Shown here: positions 21,271 through 31,484 of the stretch, piece after piece | Layout of the letters: the number at the start of each line of letters is the position of its first letter | How positions within the stretch are numbered: position 1 is the first letter of the stretch | Source: Diphasiastrum complanatum | Lineage: Eukaryota > Streptophyta > Lycopodiopsida > Lycopodiales > Lycopodiaceae | Direction of reading: 5' to 3' | NCBI GenBank assembly: GCA_029204225.1 | Contig: MU831925.1 | Coordinates: forward strand, 32,706 to 96,705 | Length of the DNA stretch: 64,000 nucleotides | Made by a program: the position numbers and the translations under genes | Notes under the pieces: generated by a model | Databases searched by the model: none | Told to the model about the DNA's origin: nothing | The model's input: only the letters and a program-made list of their open reading frames with translations

Positions 21271-23433
21271 AAAAGTGGTGGGGCGTGACTGAGGCAATGT
21301 GCTGCTTAATGGTGAAAGCACGGATAGTTGGAGGGGTGTCCTATGTGGGCTGATTCCGTGATCGATTTGTATGGGCGCGGCCAGGCAAAGGTCCGTTGGC
21401 AGGACCATCTCAAAGGGGGATCTTGTGTTTGTTACTGGTTAGTAAACCTGCCTGAGTGTCTTACTTGTACGTATTCGTGGTGAGTCTTAGTACTCGTGCT
21501 TTGTCTGGTTTGCATGATTGCTTGTGATACAAGGAGCTGATGGCTCGAGAAGGAACCTTTTCTTTTGAAGGCTGATACCATCAAACAAAGAGGACTACAG
21601 AATCTGTGGGGCGGATTTGCAGTACAAGTACTCACACGTGAACGACAACGAAACGACTCAATGTTTACAAAGGATGGATGGCTAGCCTGTTTCTTGGGTT
21701 AGTTTCATTTGCGACAACGCCCACCAGACGCAAGAAGGAAGTCAAAAGTTGGAAAGGGCCATTTCAGGGGAGATCTTCTATGGAGCAGTTGGTCTTCATT
21801 TTGGGACGGCCACCTTCGGAACTGAAACTCACTGAGCATGGGCGATATCCAGAATCTGTGCGACGGATTTGCAGTTCAAGTACTCGCACGTGAACGACAA
21901 CGAAATGACTCAATGTTTGCAAAGGATGGATGGCTAGCCTGTTTCTTGGGTTAGTTTCATTTGCGACAACACCCACCAGACGCAAGCAGGAAGTCAAAAG
22001 TTGGAAAGGGCAATTTCAGGGGAGATCTTCTTTAGCAGTTGGTCTTCATTTTGGGACGGCCACTTTCGGAACTGAAACTCACTGAGCATGGGTGATATCC
22101 AGTATCAGTTGGGTTTTTCCTCAAAGGGGAAAAGACTAGGATCCTCTTCAGAGATTGGCAACAAGTTGGATCGAGCCATAATCCTAGCAGATGGGAAGCA
22201 AAGTGTTGGAAAGGCTTTTTGTCCGAAGAACTTTACTCTAAGTCCGATCAGCTGATTTATTAAGTGGAGGGGAACTATCACACACACCTCTCTCTTGGGG
22301 CAAATTTTGAATGAAAGTTGATCAAAATGGGGGCAAATTCAAGGTGACCTAGTCATACTCACACGAGGAGACTGGCGAACTTTGGACCTAATAAGTTGAC
22401 AAGTTTTTGTTGGGAAAGGAAAGTTTGTTATAGGCTTTCTCTGGACCAGCAATGATGAGGAAACATATGAGTACGCTGGCTTGTGCTACGTGTAAGGCAG
22501 CTGATCAATGAAAGAACTGTGAAAGTTGAGTCTTGCATGAGAGACTTGGTATTTCGAACGGACGCTAAGGGACAGTTCGCGTTGAGATCGGATTAGTGCA
22601 AACTCTGGGTGCATGTTTCTGATTCAAAGAGAGCTACTTGAAGCCAAGCTCGATGTACACTTCTTGTTTTGACTGTGAGGCAACTAACCAGTGATAGAAT
22701 TGTGAAAGTCAAGTTTTGCGCAACGAACATGGTGCTTCAAACAAACGCGAAGAGATAGTTCGGATGCGGATCAAACTGGTGCGACCCTTTGGCTTTCCAC
22801 GAGGTCAATGGTTACATTTGGGCTGATTCAAAGAGCTACTTCAAGCTAAGTGAGAGGTGCATTGCGGAGTACTCAATCTTTGCCTACCTTAAAGAGCCAA
22901 GATGGAAAAGTATCAAGATCAGGCTGGGACAAGGAGAGAAATCAAGGTGCAGAAGCAACAAGGCACAAAGTGGACCATAAAGTGGGCAATCAAACGATAA
23001 ATCCTTCGGCTCAGGGAGCCTTGATACCTGTGCGGAACTGAACAAACCTGGAGCTCAGGGAGCTCAACACAAAGTGCATCAAGGACAAATCAGGAGCTCA
23101 AAGGAGTTCCAAAGTCGAAAGTCAGAAGCGACAGGGGCGAACATTTCAAAGAAAGGCCTCTGTCACCAGTTAATAAGGTTCTCGGGTTTTACGAAAGCGA
23201 TATCAAATCTACGCTTTTCCCAGACAAAGATATATTTTCAAGTTATGTAATTTTTCAGTACAAAGAGCTGAGCCTCCGACTTGTGGTGTGCCAGCTTCAA
23301 TGTTAATAAAAAGTGGCCAGTAAATTGAGTACTGTGCCTAGTAGCTTAAATGTATAGTCATTTTAATTGGGAGACACCTTTACTTTAATCTGACATTTGA
23401 TGAGGACATCAGATTTTATAAAGGTGGGGTGGA
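21271..23433 (+). other. Internal region of the A element, non-coding
   Basis: Continues the leader from 21271, then ~2 kb with no ORF of recognisable type. It includes a tandem duplication of ~255 bp (about 21598-21852 and 21853-22108), each unit carrying CTCAATGTTTRCAAAGGATG. 22359-23176 is repeated at 1-818. It ends in the purine tract AAGGTGGGGTGGA (23421-23433). A GATGAGGACATCAG box just upstream is shared with the B elements. Confidence 0.75.
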
Positions 23434-24748
23434 TGTTGTAAAGCTACCTTTACAAGCTTTACTTCCGGCGCCATCGGCGCCAGCTATGTCCCCGGCGCCA
23501 GCAGCGCCCATGCTGCTCCCAGCGCCAACGGCGTCGGCGCCGCTCCCGGCGCCACTGTGACCAGAATCCAGCCGGCGCCAAGTTCCTATGGCTGAAAATC
23601 TTTGATCGGTTCTAGCGAAGCCCAGAGAGCTCAGATCGATGTGCAATCACCTCACACGATCTAGGCATGATTAAAGGAAGCCTGGGGATCAATAAAATCT
23701 AGAGAGAGAAAATGACTTTCTAGAAAGAGAAAATCCTAGAGAGAGAAAAAACGTGCTTTACCAGCTTGGGTAGAGTGCTTGGTATGAGAGGGGGTGCCGA
23801 ATCACACCAATACTATAGGGGAGTGCGGGTTGCGACTCAGGACGAGCTCCAACCAAGTCTCAGCCTCCCTTGCTGGAATGTTGTCATGGCTCTCGCCTTG
23901 GCATACTAGCGCCCCGAAGACTAGGGTCGGTCACACACTTGAAATGTAACCTTCTCAGATTATTCAATAAAGTGGGATTTTCCTCAAACTGACTCTGATT
24001 ACCTTCTGGGTTTCAGTGTTCGGTAAAAGCGCCAGTTGTAAGGCCGCTTTCAAAATTTTTAACTTGGCACATAGCTGAGGGTCGTATCCCGGGATGCCAG
24101 CGGTATGCCGTCGGGACCATTCGGTCCGTGGCGCCAACGGTATGCTGTCAGGACCATTTAGTCCAGGAACTGGTTGTTTCCATATCTGTCGCGGCTTGTG
24201 GTTCTGAGTGTTCCTTGCATGAACGTGAATGGGTTAAGCTCTTGGGGAACGGGCTCTAACCTGTCGGCTGAGTTGGATGGCTTGCTTGGGTGGATGTTAC
24301 CTGTTTATGGCTGTCAGTCTGGCGTGGCGCCAGGTTGGCTTCCAGCGCTCGTGACGAAGCTTTCCGTTGGTTAAGTCTGATGTAAGTCAGACCGCTTGCT
24401 TGGAATGGATGTTACTCGTTTGTAACGAAGCTTCGAGTTGGTAAAGTCTGATGTAAGTCAGACCGCTTGCTTGGAATGGATGTTACTCGTTTGTAACGAA
24501 GCTTCGAGTTGGTTAAGTTTGATGTATGTCGGGCGGCTTGCTTGGAGGGAAGTCACCCACATCGGGACCCCCGATCTGGCATGGCGCCAGTTGGATCTCA
24601 ATGTTGGTTTTCGGAACTTCAAGTTGGTTAAGTCTGATTGTTGTTGGCGAGTTGGCTGCTTGTATGTCAAGTGGCTTTGGATGGCAAGAGTTGAAGGCTG
24701 GGAAGCTAAGTCGTGGTTCCCGGCTCCCTTTGGGATGCCTGCGCTACA
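23434..24748 (+). repeat. 3' LTR of the A element (full length)
   Basis: 1,315 bp, TGTTGTAAAGC...GCGCTACA. The 5' part has six GGCGCC palindromes within ~125 bp. The 3' part has subrepeats of ~72 bp, one of them present twice in tandem here (about 24378-24521), which is why this copy is longer than the others. Confidence 0.85.
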
Positions 24749-25163
24749 GTGACTGACCCTAGTCTCTGGGGCGCTAGCATGCCAATGCGAGAGCCATGAA
24801 AACATTTTAGCAAGGGAGGCTCAGACTTGGTTGGGGCTCGCCCTGAGTTGCAACCCGCACTCCCCTATAGTATTGGTGTGATTCGGCACCCCCTCTCATA
24901 CCAAGCGCTCTACCCATGCTGGTAAAGCACGTTTTTCTCTCTCTAGGATTTTCTCTTTCTAGAAAGTCATTTTCTCTCTCTAGATTTTCTTGATCCCCAG
25001 GCTTCCTTTAATTATGCCTAGATCGTGTGAGGTGATTGCACAGAGATCTGAGCTCTCTGGACTCCGCTAGAACCGATCAAAGATTTTCAGCCATAGGAAC
25101 TTGGGGCCGGCTGGATTCTGGTCACAGAGGCGCCGGGAGCAGCAGGGGCGCTGCCGGGGCCGG
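24749..25163 (-). repeat. Outer reverse A LTR, second fragment
   Basis: Starts GTGACTGACCCTAG and follows the reverse A LTR to the GCCGG target duplication of B' (25159-25163). It continues at 36659. Confidence 0.75.
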
Positions 25164-26081
25164 TGTTGCGTTGGTGCCTCAAAGGGCGCTGGGACTTGAG
25201 CAGTTTCCCCAACACGCGCTTAAGTCTAACATTCATTCATCATGCACTTACGTAAAAGCCAACTCAGAAACGTAACAAGCTTAATCATTCAGACTCAAGA
25301 AAACTGGAATCCCAACCAACCCGAAAGCCAACTTAGAATCCGTCCCCAAGAGGTAACCAAAGGCAAAGACAAGCCACACATGAAACCCAAGGCATAGTGG
25401 TCACCAAACTGACCAATTGGCATAGCGGCAAGCCCCATGTCGATGACAGGGACCCTTAGGCGCCAGCGACGCAAAAAGGTTGTAGTAAGGGTCCTTCCAC
25501 TTGGACCAGTCCCGGAGGCGAAACCGAAATGGTAATCATCCCCAAGGATCAACTTTATTAGATTTGGAAGAGGTTACATTCATACATAGACTGACCGGTC
25601 TCGGGGCCACCAACACGTGCTGGGCATTGTGCCTGGCTCGTGTTGGTAGAGGGAGCTGAGACCTGGCGACTGGATTCCTGGCGCTGGTTGAGCTGCCCAA
25701 GTTTCTGTCTGCCGGACTCCCCCTATAGTTCTGTTGTGATTCGGCGCACCCCCTCTGTTCTGAAACATAGTGCTTTCTGGTAAAGCATGCTTTTTGGGAC
25801 TTAGTATTTATTTTGCTGATTAAGCCTGGCAAGCCTGACAGAATCAGTCTGGCTCCAAGACATGGGTCCGGGGAGCCGTTCCGTTGGCAGAATCAACTTG
25901 CTTCCTGACTAGGCCATGACTCGAGCTCCAGAGCTAGCTCATGACTTGTGACTACTTGACTGGCTCACCACAGGTCGGAGGCTCAGTCCTTGACGTTCTA
26001 ACTTGCTCTGGGACCTTAGGGAGCGTCACCCCTTAGAGTCTTACAGGGCATGCTGGGTGCTCATGAGTCAGCTTTACAACA
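25164..26081 (-). repeat. 3' LTR of B'
   Basis: 918 bp, B-type LTR with more differences from the young B copies than those have from each other. It abuts the purine tract complement TCCTCCCCTC at 26082-26091. Confidence 0.88.
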
Positions 26082-29000
26082 TCCTCCCCTCGTTTGAAAA
26101 AGCTGATGTCCTCATCAGGGCCAAACTAGACCTAGGACGTATGGCACGGGCTTAATTTACCGGCCTTAACAACTTTGAATTAAAAATACATTGGCAGTAG
26201 CACAAGAAAATTGTGGATAAAGTTCACTTACGTAAAACCTGTGTAAAGCTGCAAGTGATTTATTGAAAAACTTAAGAAAGATACATGGAAGTTCCTTGAA
26301 CTTCAGAATGGCCATGAATAATTATGTAGGAGGCATGCCGCCAGGTAGTGCTGTGTGTGCCGATCTGGGAAAACGGCTATTGCGTTGGTTCTTCTGCAGA
26401 TAATCTGCTAGTACTTCAGGGGCTCCCTCCTTAAGTTTGTCTTCGTACTCCCAAGAAGCCTCAATAAGTGGAGCCCGTAGCCACTTCACTAGATATTCAC
26501 GTTGAACACCAGTTCGCTTTCTATGTGTCAATATTTGTTCTGGTACAAGCTGCCTCTTTGTATCATCAAGTGTCGTTGGTGGGTGACGGAGTTCGCGTTG
26601 CCGATCAAATCGCTCATCTGGTTTGTACCGTTTGAGTAATGAGATATGAAACACATTATGTATATCCACGCTGGACGGTAGCGCCAATCGGTAAGCCACT
26701 GGGTTGATCTTCTTGGTGACATAATATGGTCCTGCATAAGGTCGAACGAACTTATGAGAAAAGCCTTTTGGTAACGCAATGTTCTTTGTGTTCAGCCATA
26801 CTTGATCACCTTCCTCAAATTCCAGTTCTCGTCGATGTGGGTTTACGTCAGCTGCCATACTCCTTTGTGACTGCTCTAAAAATGACTTCACCTCTGTCAG
26901 CTTTGTGTGCCACTCATTGATGAATTCCTCTACAGTAGGTACTGGTGTTTCCTGCACGCCTGTAAGAAAAGAGCTTGGAACAATCGGTAGCCGACCATTG
27001 CTTATCTCGAAGGGTGCCCTTCCAGTAGATCTGTTCACTTGGTTGTTATGTGCAAACTCGAGAATATCCAAGTAGTTGACCCAATCGGATTGGTCCCAAG
27101 CGACATAATTTCGTAAATATTGTTCAATCTGTCGATTGACTCGTTCCGTTTGCCCATCTGTCTGAGGGTGATATGCAGTGCTGAAATTCAGTCCAGTTCC
27201 CACGAGGCGAAATAGACAAGTCCAAAACTTTCCGACGAACTTGGTGTCTCGGTCAGAAATAATCATTCTAGGCAGGCCATGGTATTTGAAGACACATTTG
27301 AAAAATAACCTTGCCACTTCTTCAGCTGTCACTGAACTTTTAGTTGGTACTAGATGAACTTGCTTTAAAAAGCGGTCAACCACCACATAAATTGAGTCGA
27401 AGCCTTGGCACCGTGGTAGTTGAACAATAAAATCCATGCTCACCGAATCCCATGGGTATGCTGGTACCGGTAATGGTTGGAGTAGTCCTGCTGGAGCTAG
27501 CGGTTCCACCTTCACTTGTTGACATGTCGGGCATGTTTGCACATAGGATTCAACGTCTGCCCACATAGCTGGCCAATAAAAGCCACTTTTGAGAAGTTCA
27601 TACATGCGATTCACCCCTGGATGTCCGGCGGCTAGTACGTCATGATGTTCTCGCAAGACTTTCTTCCTCAGGTTGATGTTGTCTGGGACATATACTCTGC
27701 GTTGTTTATAAACAACCATTTGATCTTTCCAAGTGAAATGTTTATGAGGCTTTCCCAGCTGGAATTCGATCATTAAGTCCTTCGCCAACGCATCTGCACC
27801 ATAATTCTCCCTGATTTCTTGGAGTAGGTCAGTCACCTGAGTTGTCACTATTGCCATCAAGTGTTCCTGTCTACTTAGTGCATCCGCCACCACATTGTTC
27901 TTTCCCGCCGTGTGTACGATGTCTATATTGAATTTCGAGAGAAAGTTTTGCCATCGCATTTGCTTTGGCGTGAGCATACCTTGGGATGAGAAGTACTTGA
28001 GTGATACATTATCAGTGAACGCCTTAAAGGGTTTTCTTGCCACATAATGTCTCCAATGCTCCACTGCTTGAACTACTGCGACCATTTCTTTTTCATGATT
28101 TGGCCATCGTCGCTCTACGTCACTCAATTTCTTTGAAAAATATGCAACAGGTTTTCCGTCTTGCATCAGCACAGCCCCAATAGCAAAGTTCGACGCGTCT
28201 GTATGTATTTCAAAAGGTTTGCTAAAGTCCGGTAAGGCAAGAATGGGTTCTTGAGTGATCCGTCGTTTTAGTTCTTGGAACGCTGCTTCACATTCCGGTG
28301 TCCATGTCATCTTCAGATGAGTCTTGGTCTACTCCAACAGTGGTGCCACAATTTTGCTAAATGCCTCAATGAATCTCCTGTAAAAGTTACATAAGCCCAC
28401 ATAGTCTTAGGAGCCAGCCAATCCAAGATAGTCTTGATCTTCTTAGGATCCATCCGAATTCGTCCGTAGCCTATAACGTGTCCAAGGAAATCAACTTCCT
28501 CTACCACAAATTCACATTTTTCTCTTTTCGCGAACAAGCTGTTCTTCCTTAGTCGTTGAAGGACAGTCCTTAAATGTTTAATGTGATCTTTGAGGCTACG
28601 ACTAAACACAAAGATGTCATCGATGTACACAATGACAAATTCATGTAAGCAGTCTTGAAAAATGTTGTTCATCAACGTGCAAAAAGTGGCTGGTGCGTTT
28701 GTTAGACCGAACGACATCACCCTGAATTCGTGACTCCCATACCGTGTTCGAAAAGTCGTTTTGTGCTCATCGCCTTTAGCTATTCGAATTTGGTGATATC
28801 CAGATCTAAGATCTATTTGGCTAAAATATCTGGCATGTTTGAGCTGGTCGAACAGGTCATCAATTCTAGGCATGGGATACTTGTTCTTGATGGTACCCTT
28901 GTTGAGCATGCGGTAATCCACACACATCCGCAGTGTCTTGTTTGTCTTTTCCACGAATAGTACAGGGGCTCCAAAAGGCGAAGCACTGGGCCTAATGAAT

Positions 29001-29748
29001 CCTTTCTCTATCAATTCACCAAGTTGTCATTTCAGTTCCACCAACTCTTCTTGGGACATCCTATGAGGTGCTCGTGAAGTTGGTTCTGTTCCTGGAACCA
29101 ACTCAATCTTATGGTCCACTGGTCTTCGAGGAGGTAACTTAGGTGGGATTTCTTCTGGAAACACATCGCTAAATTCCTCTAGCAAATCTGCCACCTCCTT
29201 TGGCAAGTTTTTCTGTTGTGCGTTTTTCCCTTCTGGAACCTCTCTGCAGATACAAAGAAAGCACTTTGACCTTTTCCCTTTCGCCATGCTTTTAATCACA
29301 GATGCAGCAACCAGATTTTGTTCAATATCGGTGCCCTTCGCGTTCCCTCCAGGCAGAGCTTTTGTCATACAAATCTGTCCCTTGTAATCCAAGAGAACCA
29401 AGTTTGAGCTCCTACCCAAGACTGCAATACAATGTTCATTTAGCCAGGGAAGGCCCAAAATTACATTGAAAACATCCAACTCTAAAATCAAAAAGCTAAG
29501 TTTAGCCTTCCATCTCCCAATTTGCACCGGGATGTTCAATGTCGCTTTGTCTGCGTTCAGTGCTCCCTTTGTTGTTTCTACCTTGAGCGTTGATGTTACA
29601 TTTCTGGTTGGCAAGCTGAACTGTTCCACTACGCTCCTTGAAATATAGTTATGTGAAGCTCCGGAGTCGATCATGAAATCTGACTTCCTCCTCGCGATCT
29701 TTCCGGATAGGAATAATAATCGTGAACCAATCTTGGGGGTTGCCCCAT

Positions 29749-30651
29749 TGTTGTAAAGCTGACTTGGGTGCACCCAGCGTGCCCTGTAAGACTCAAAGGG
29801 GTGACACTCCCTAAGGTCCCAGAGCAAGTTAGAATGTCAAGGACTGAGCCTCCGACCTGTGGTGAGCCAGTCAAGTAGTCACAAAGTCATGAGCTAGCTC
29901 TTGAGCTCGAGTCATGGCCTAGTCAGGAAAGCAGGTTGATTCGGCCGCCGGGACGGCTCCCGGGACCCATGTCCGGGAGCCAGACTGATTCTGCTAGGCT
30001 TGCCAGGCTTAATCAGCAAAATAAAAACTAAGTCCTAAAAAGCGTGCTTTACCAGAAAGCACTATGTTTCAAACCATAGGGGGTGCGCCGAATCACAGCA
30101 GAACTATAGGGGGAGTCCGGCAGACAGAAACTTGGGCAGCTCAACCAGCGCCAGGAATCCAGTCGCCAGGTCTCAGCTCCCTCTACCAGCACGAGCCAGG
30201 CACAATGCCCAGCACGTGTTGGTGGCCCCGAGACCGGTCAGTCTATGTATGAATGTAACCTCTTCCAAATCTAATAAAGTTGATCCTTGGGTTTCGCCTC
30301 CGGGACTGGTCCAAGTGGAAGGACCCTTACTACAACCTTTTTGCGTCGCTGGCGCCTAAGGGTCCCTGTCATCGACATGGGGCTTGCCGCTATGCCAATT
30401 GGTCAGTTTGGCGACCACTATGCCTTGGATTTCATGTGTGGCTTGTCTTTGCCTTTGGTTACCTTTTGGGGACGGATTCTGAGTTGGCTTTCGGGTTGGT
30501 TGGGATTCCAGTTTTCTTAAGTCTGAATGGTTAAGCTTGTTACGATTCTGAGTTGGCTTTTACGTAAGTGCACGATGGATGAATGTTAGACTTAAGCGCG
30601 TGTTGGGGAAACCGCTCAAGTCCCAGCGCCCTTTGAGGCGCCGGCGCAACA
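29749..30651 (+). repeat. 5' LTR of B(+)
   Basis: TGTTGTAAAGCTGA...GGCGCAACA. It has a TATA-like AAATAAAAACT at about 30019-30029 and a perfect 7-bp hairpin GTGCTTT/AAAGCAC at 30044-30062. A 17-bp deletion distinguishes it from the 3' LTR. Confidence 0.92.
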
Positions 30652-30653
30652 TG

Positions 30654-30666
30654 TGGTATCAGAGCC
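30654..30666 (+). other. Primer-binding site of B(+)
   Basis: TGGTATCAGAGCC two bases past the LTR end; initiator tRNA-Met. Confidence 0.9.
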
Positions 30667-31484
30667 GACTAGCCGGTCAGCTACGCAAGTCTCACAGGGA
30701 TGGCCACGTTTTTGGGATTTGTCAGGACAACCGTTGCGCAAGGTGCTGCCCACAGTGTAAGCACGGGTGCGTCCACGGTCGGGGTGGTCGGCAGAACGGG
30801 GGACTTGATGAGTCAAAGTGCTGCCCTCGAGGTGTAAGCACGGTCAGTTCTCGCGGTTCGGGCCTGGCGCTGTCTGCACGTAGGACGGATGAGGCAAAGT
30901 GCTGCCTAGGTAGGTGAAAGCACGGTCCATACCTTGTGGGGTGCGGGGCGACATATTCGAACTGTACGGGTTAACCATTGATACAGAGATGCTGCTCGAA
31001 TTCGGGTGTAAAGCACGGGTGGTTAGCTGCCGGTGCGGGATAGCTGCCGATCGTTTAGCTATAAGGGCTATCGACCAAAAAGTGGTGGGGCGTGACTGAG
31101 GCAATGTGCTGCTTAATGGTGAAAGCACGGATGGTTGGATGGATGTTTCCCCGTGGGCTAATTCTGTGATAGATTTGTGTGGGCGCGGCTAGGCAAAGGT
31201 CCTACGTCCGGTCTCAGGGGGGGTTTGTGGCTTGAGAGGGATCCTCTGTGTTTGCTTTGGTTGGTATGTTCCGTTTGTCGTGTGCTTGCTTGGACACAAA
31301 TGACCTGATTCCTACTTGGCTCTCAGGTGATGTGGGCGTGCTAAGTTTGAGGAAGGGATATTTTCATTGAAGCTGATTTAATAGAGAAGAAAAGAGAGCT
31401 GTGGGGCCCGGCTGACAGAAGGGAGAGCTTCAAATATAAAAAGGATTGAGGCGATAATCTGTTGGAAGTACACCTCTGACTATA
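30667..31484 (+). other. 5' leader of B(+) with serial hairpin motifs
   Basis: Five short inverted motifs GTGCT...AGCAC spaced about 75-117 nt apart: 30743-30764, 30818-30841, 30899-30923, 30989-31016 (first arm ATGCT) and 31106-31128. Loops are 12-18 nt and the right arm is nearly always followed by GG. The same array is present in B(-) and A. The motif spacing suggests an RNA structure recognised by Gag or by the translation machinery; this is inference. Confidence 0.6.

Larger units (their letters stand above)
7332..24748 (+). mobile_element. Family A element: non-coding LTR element with two nested insertions
   Basis: Tandem 5' LTR units (7332-15268) are followed by PBS TGGTATCAGAGCC (15271-15283), a leader, an internal region with no gag or pol (resuming at 21271), a purine tract (23421-23433) and a 3' LTR (23434-24748). 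Without the insertions at 8555-13659 and 15699-21270 the internal part is about 2.6 kb. Its leader is nearly the same as that of the B elements, including the serial hairpins. It therefore looks like a LARD-type non-autonomous element mobilised by B-like proteins; that dependence is inference. Confidence 0.75.

Noticed and set aside
7327-24753. 5-bp target duplication for the whole A element
   Set aside because: Left flank (CCAAC) and right flank (GTGAC) do not match; about 390 bp of the outer reverse LTR is missing, so the left edge is damaged.
30743-31128. Regularly spaced short repeats considered as a CRISPR array
   Set aside because: The motif is 5 bp with uneven spacing, in the leader of a eukaryotic LTR element; no long identical repeats or cas genes.
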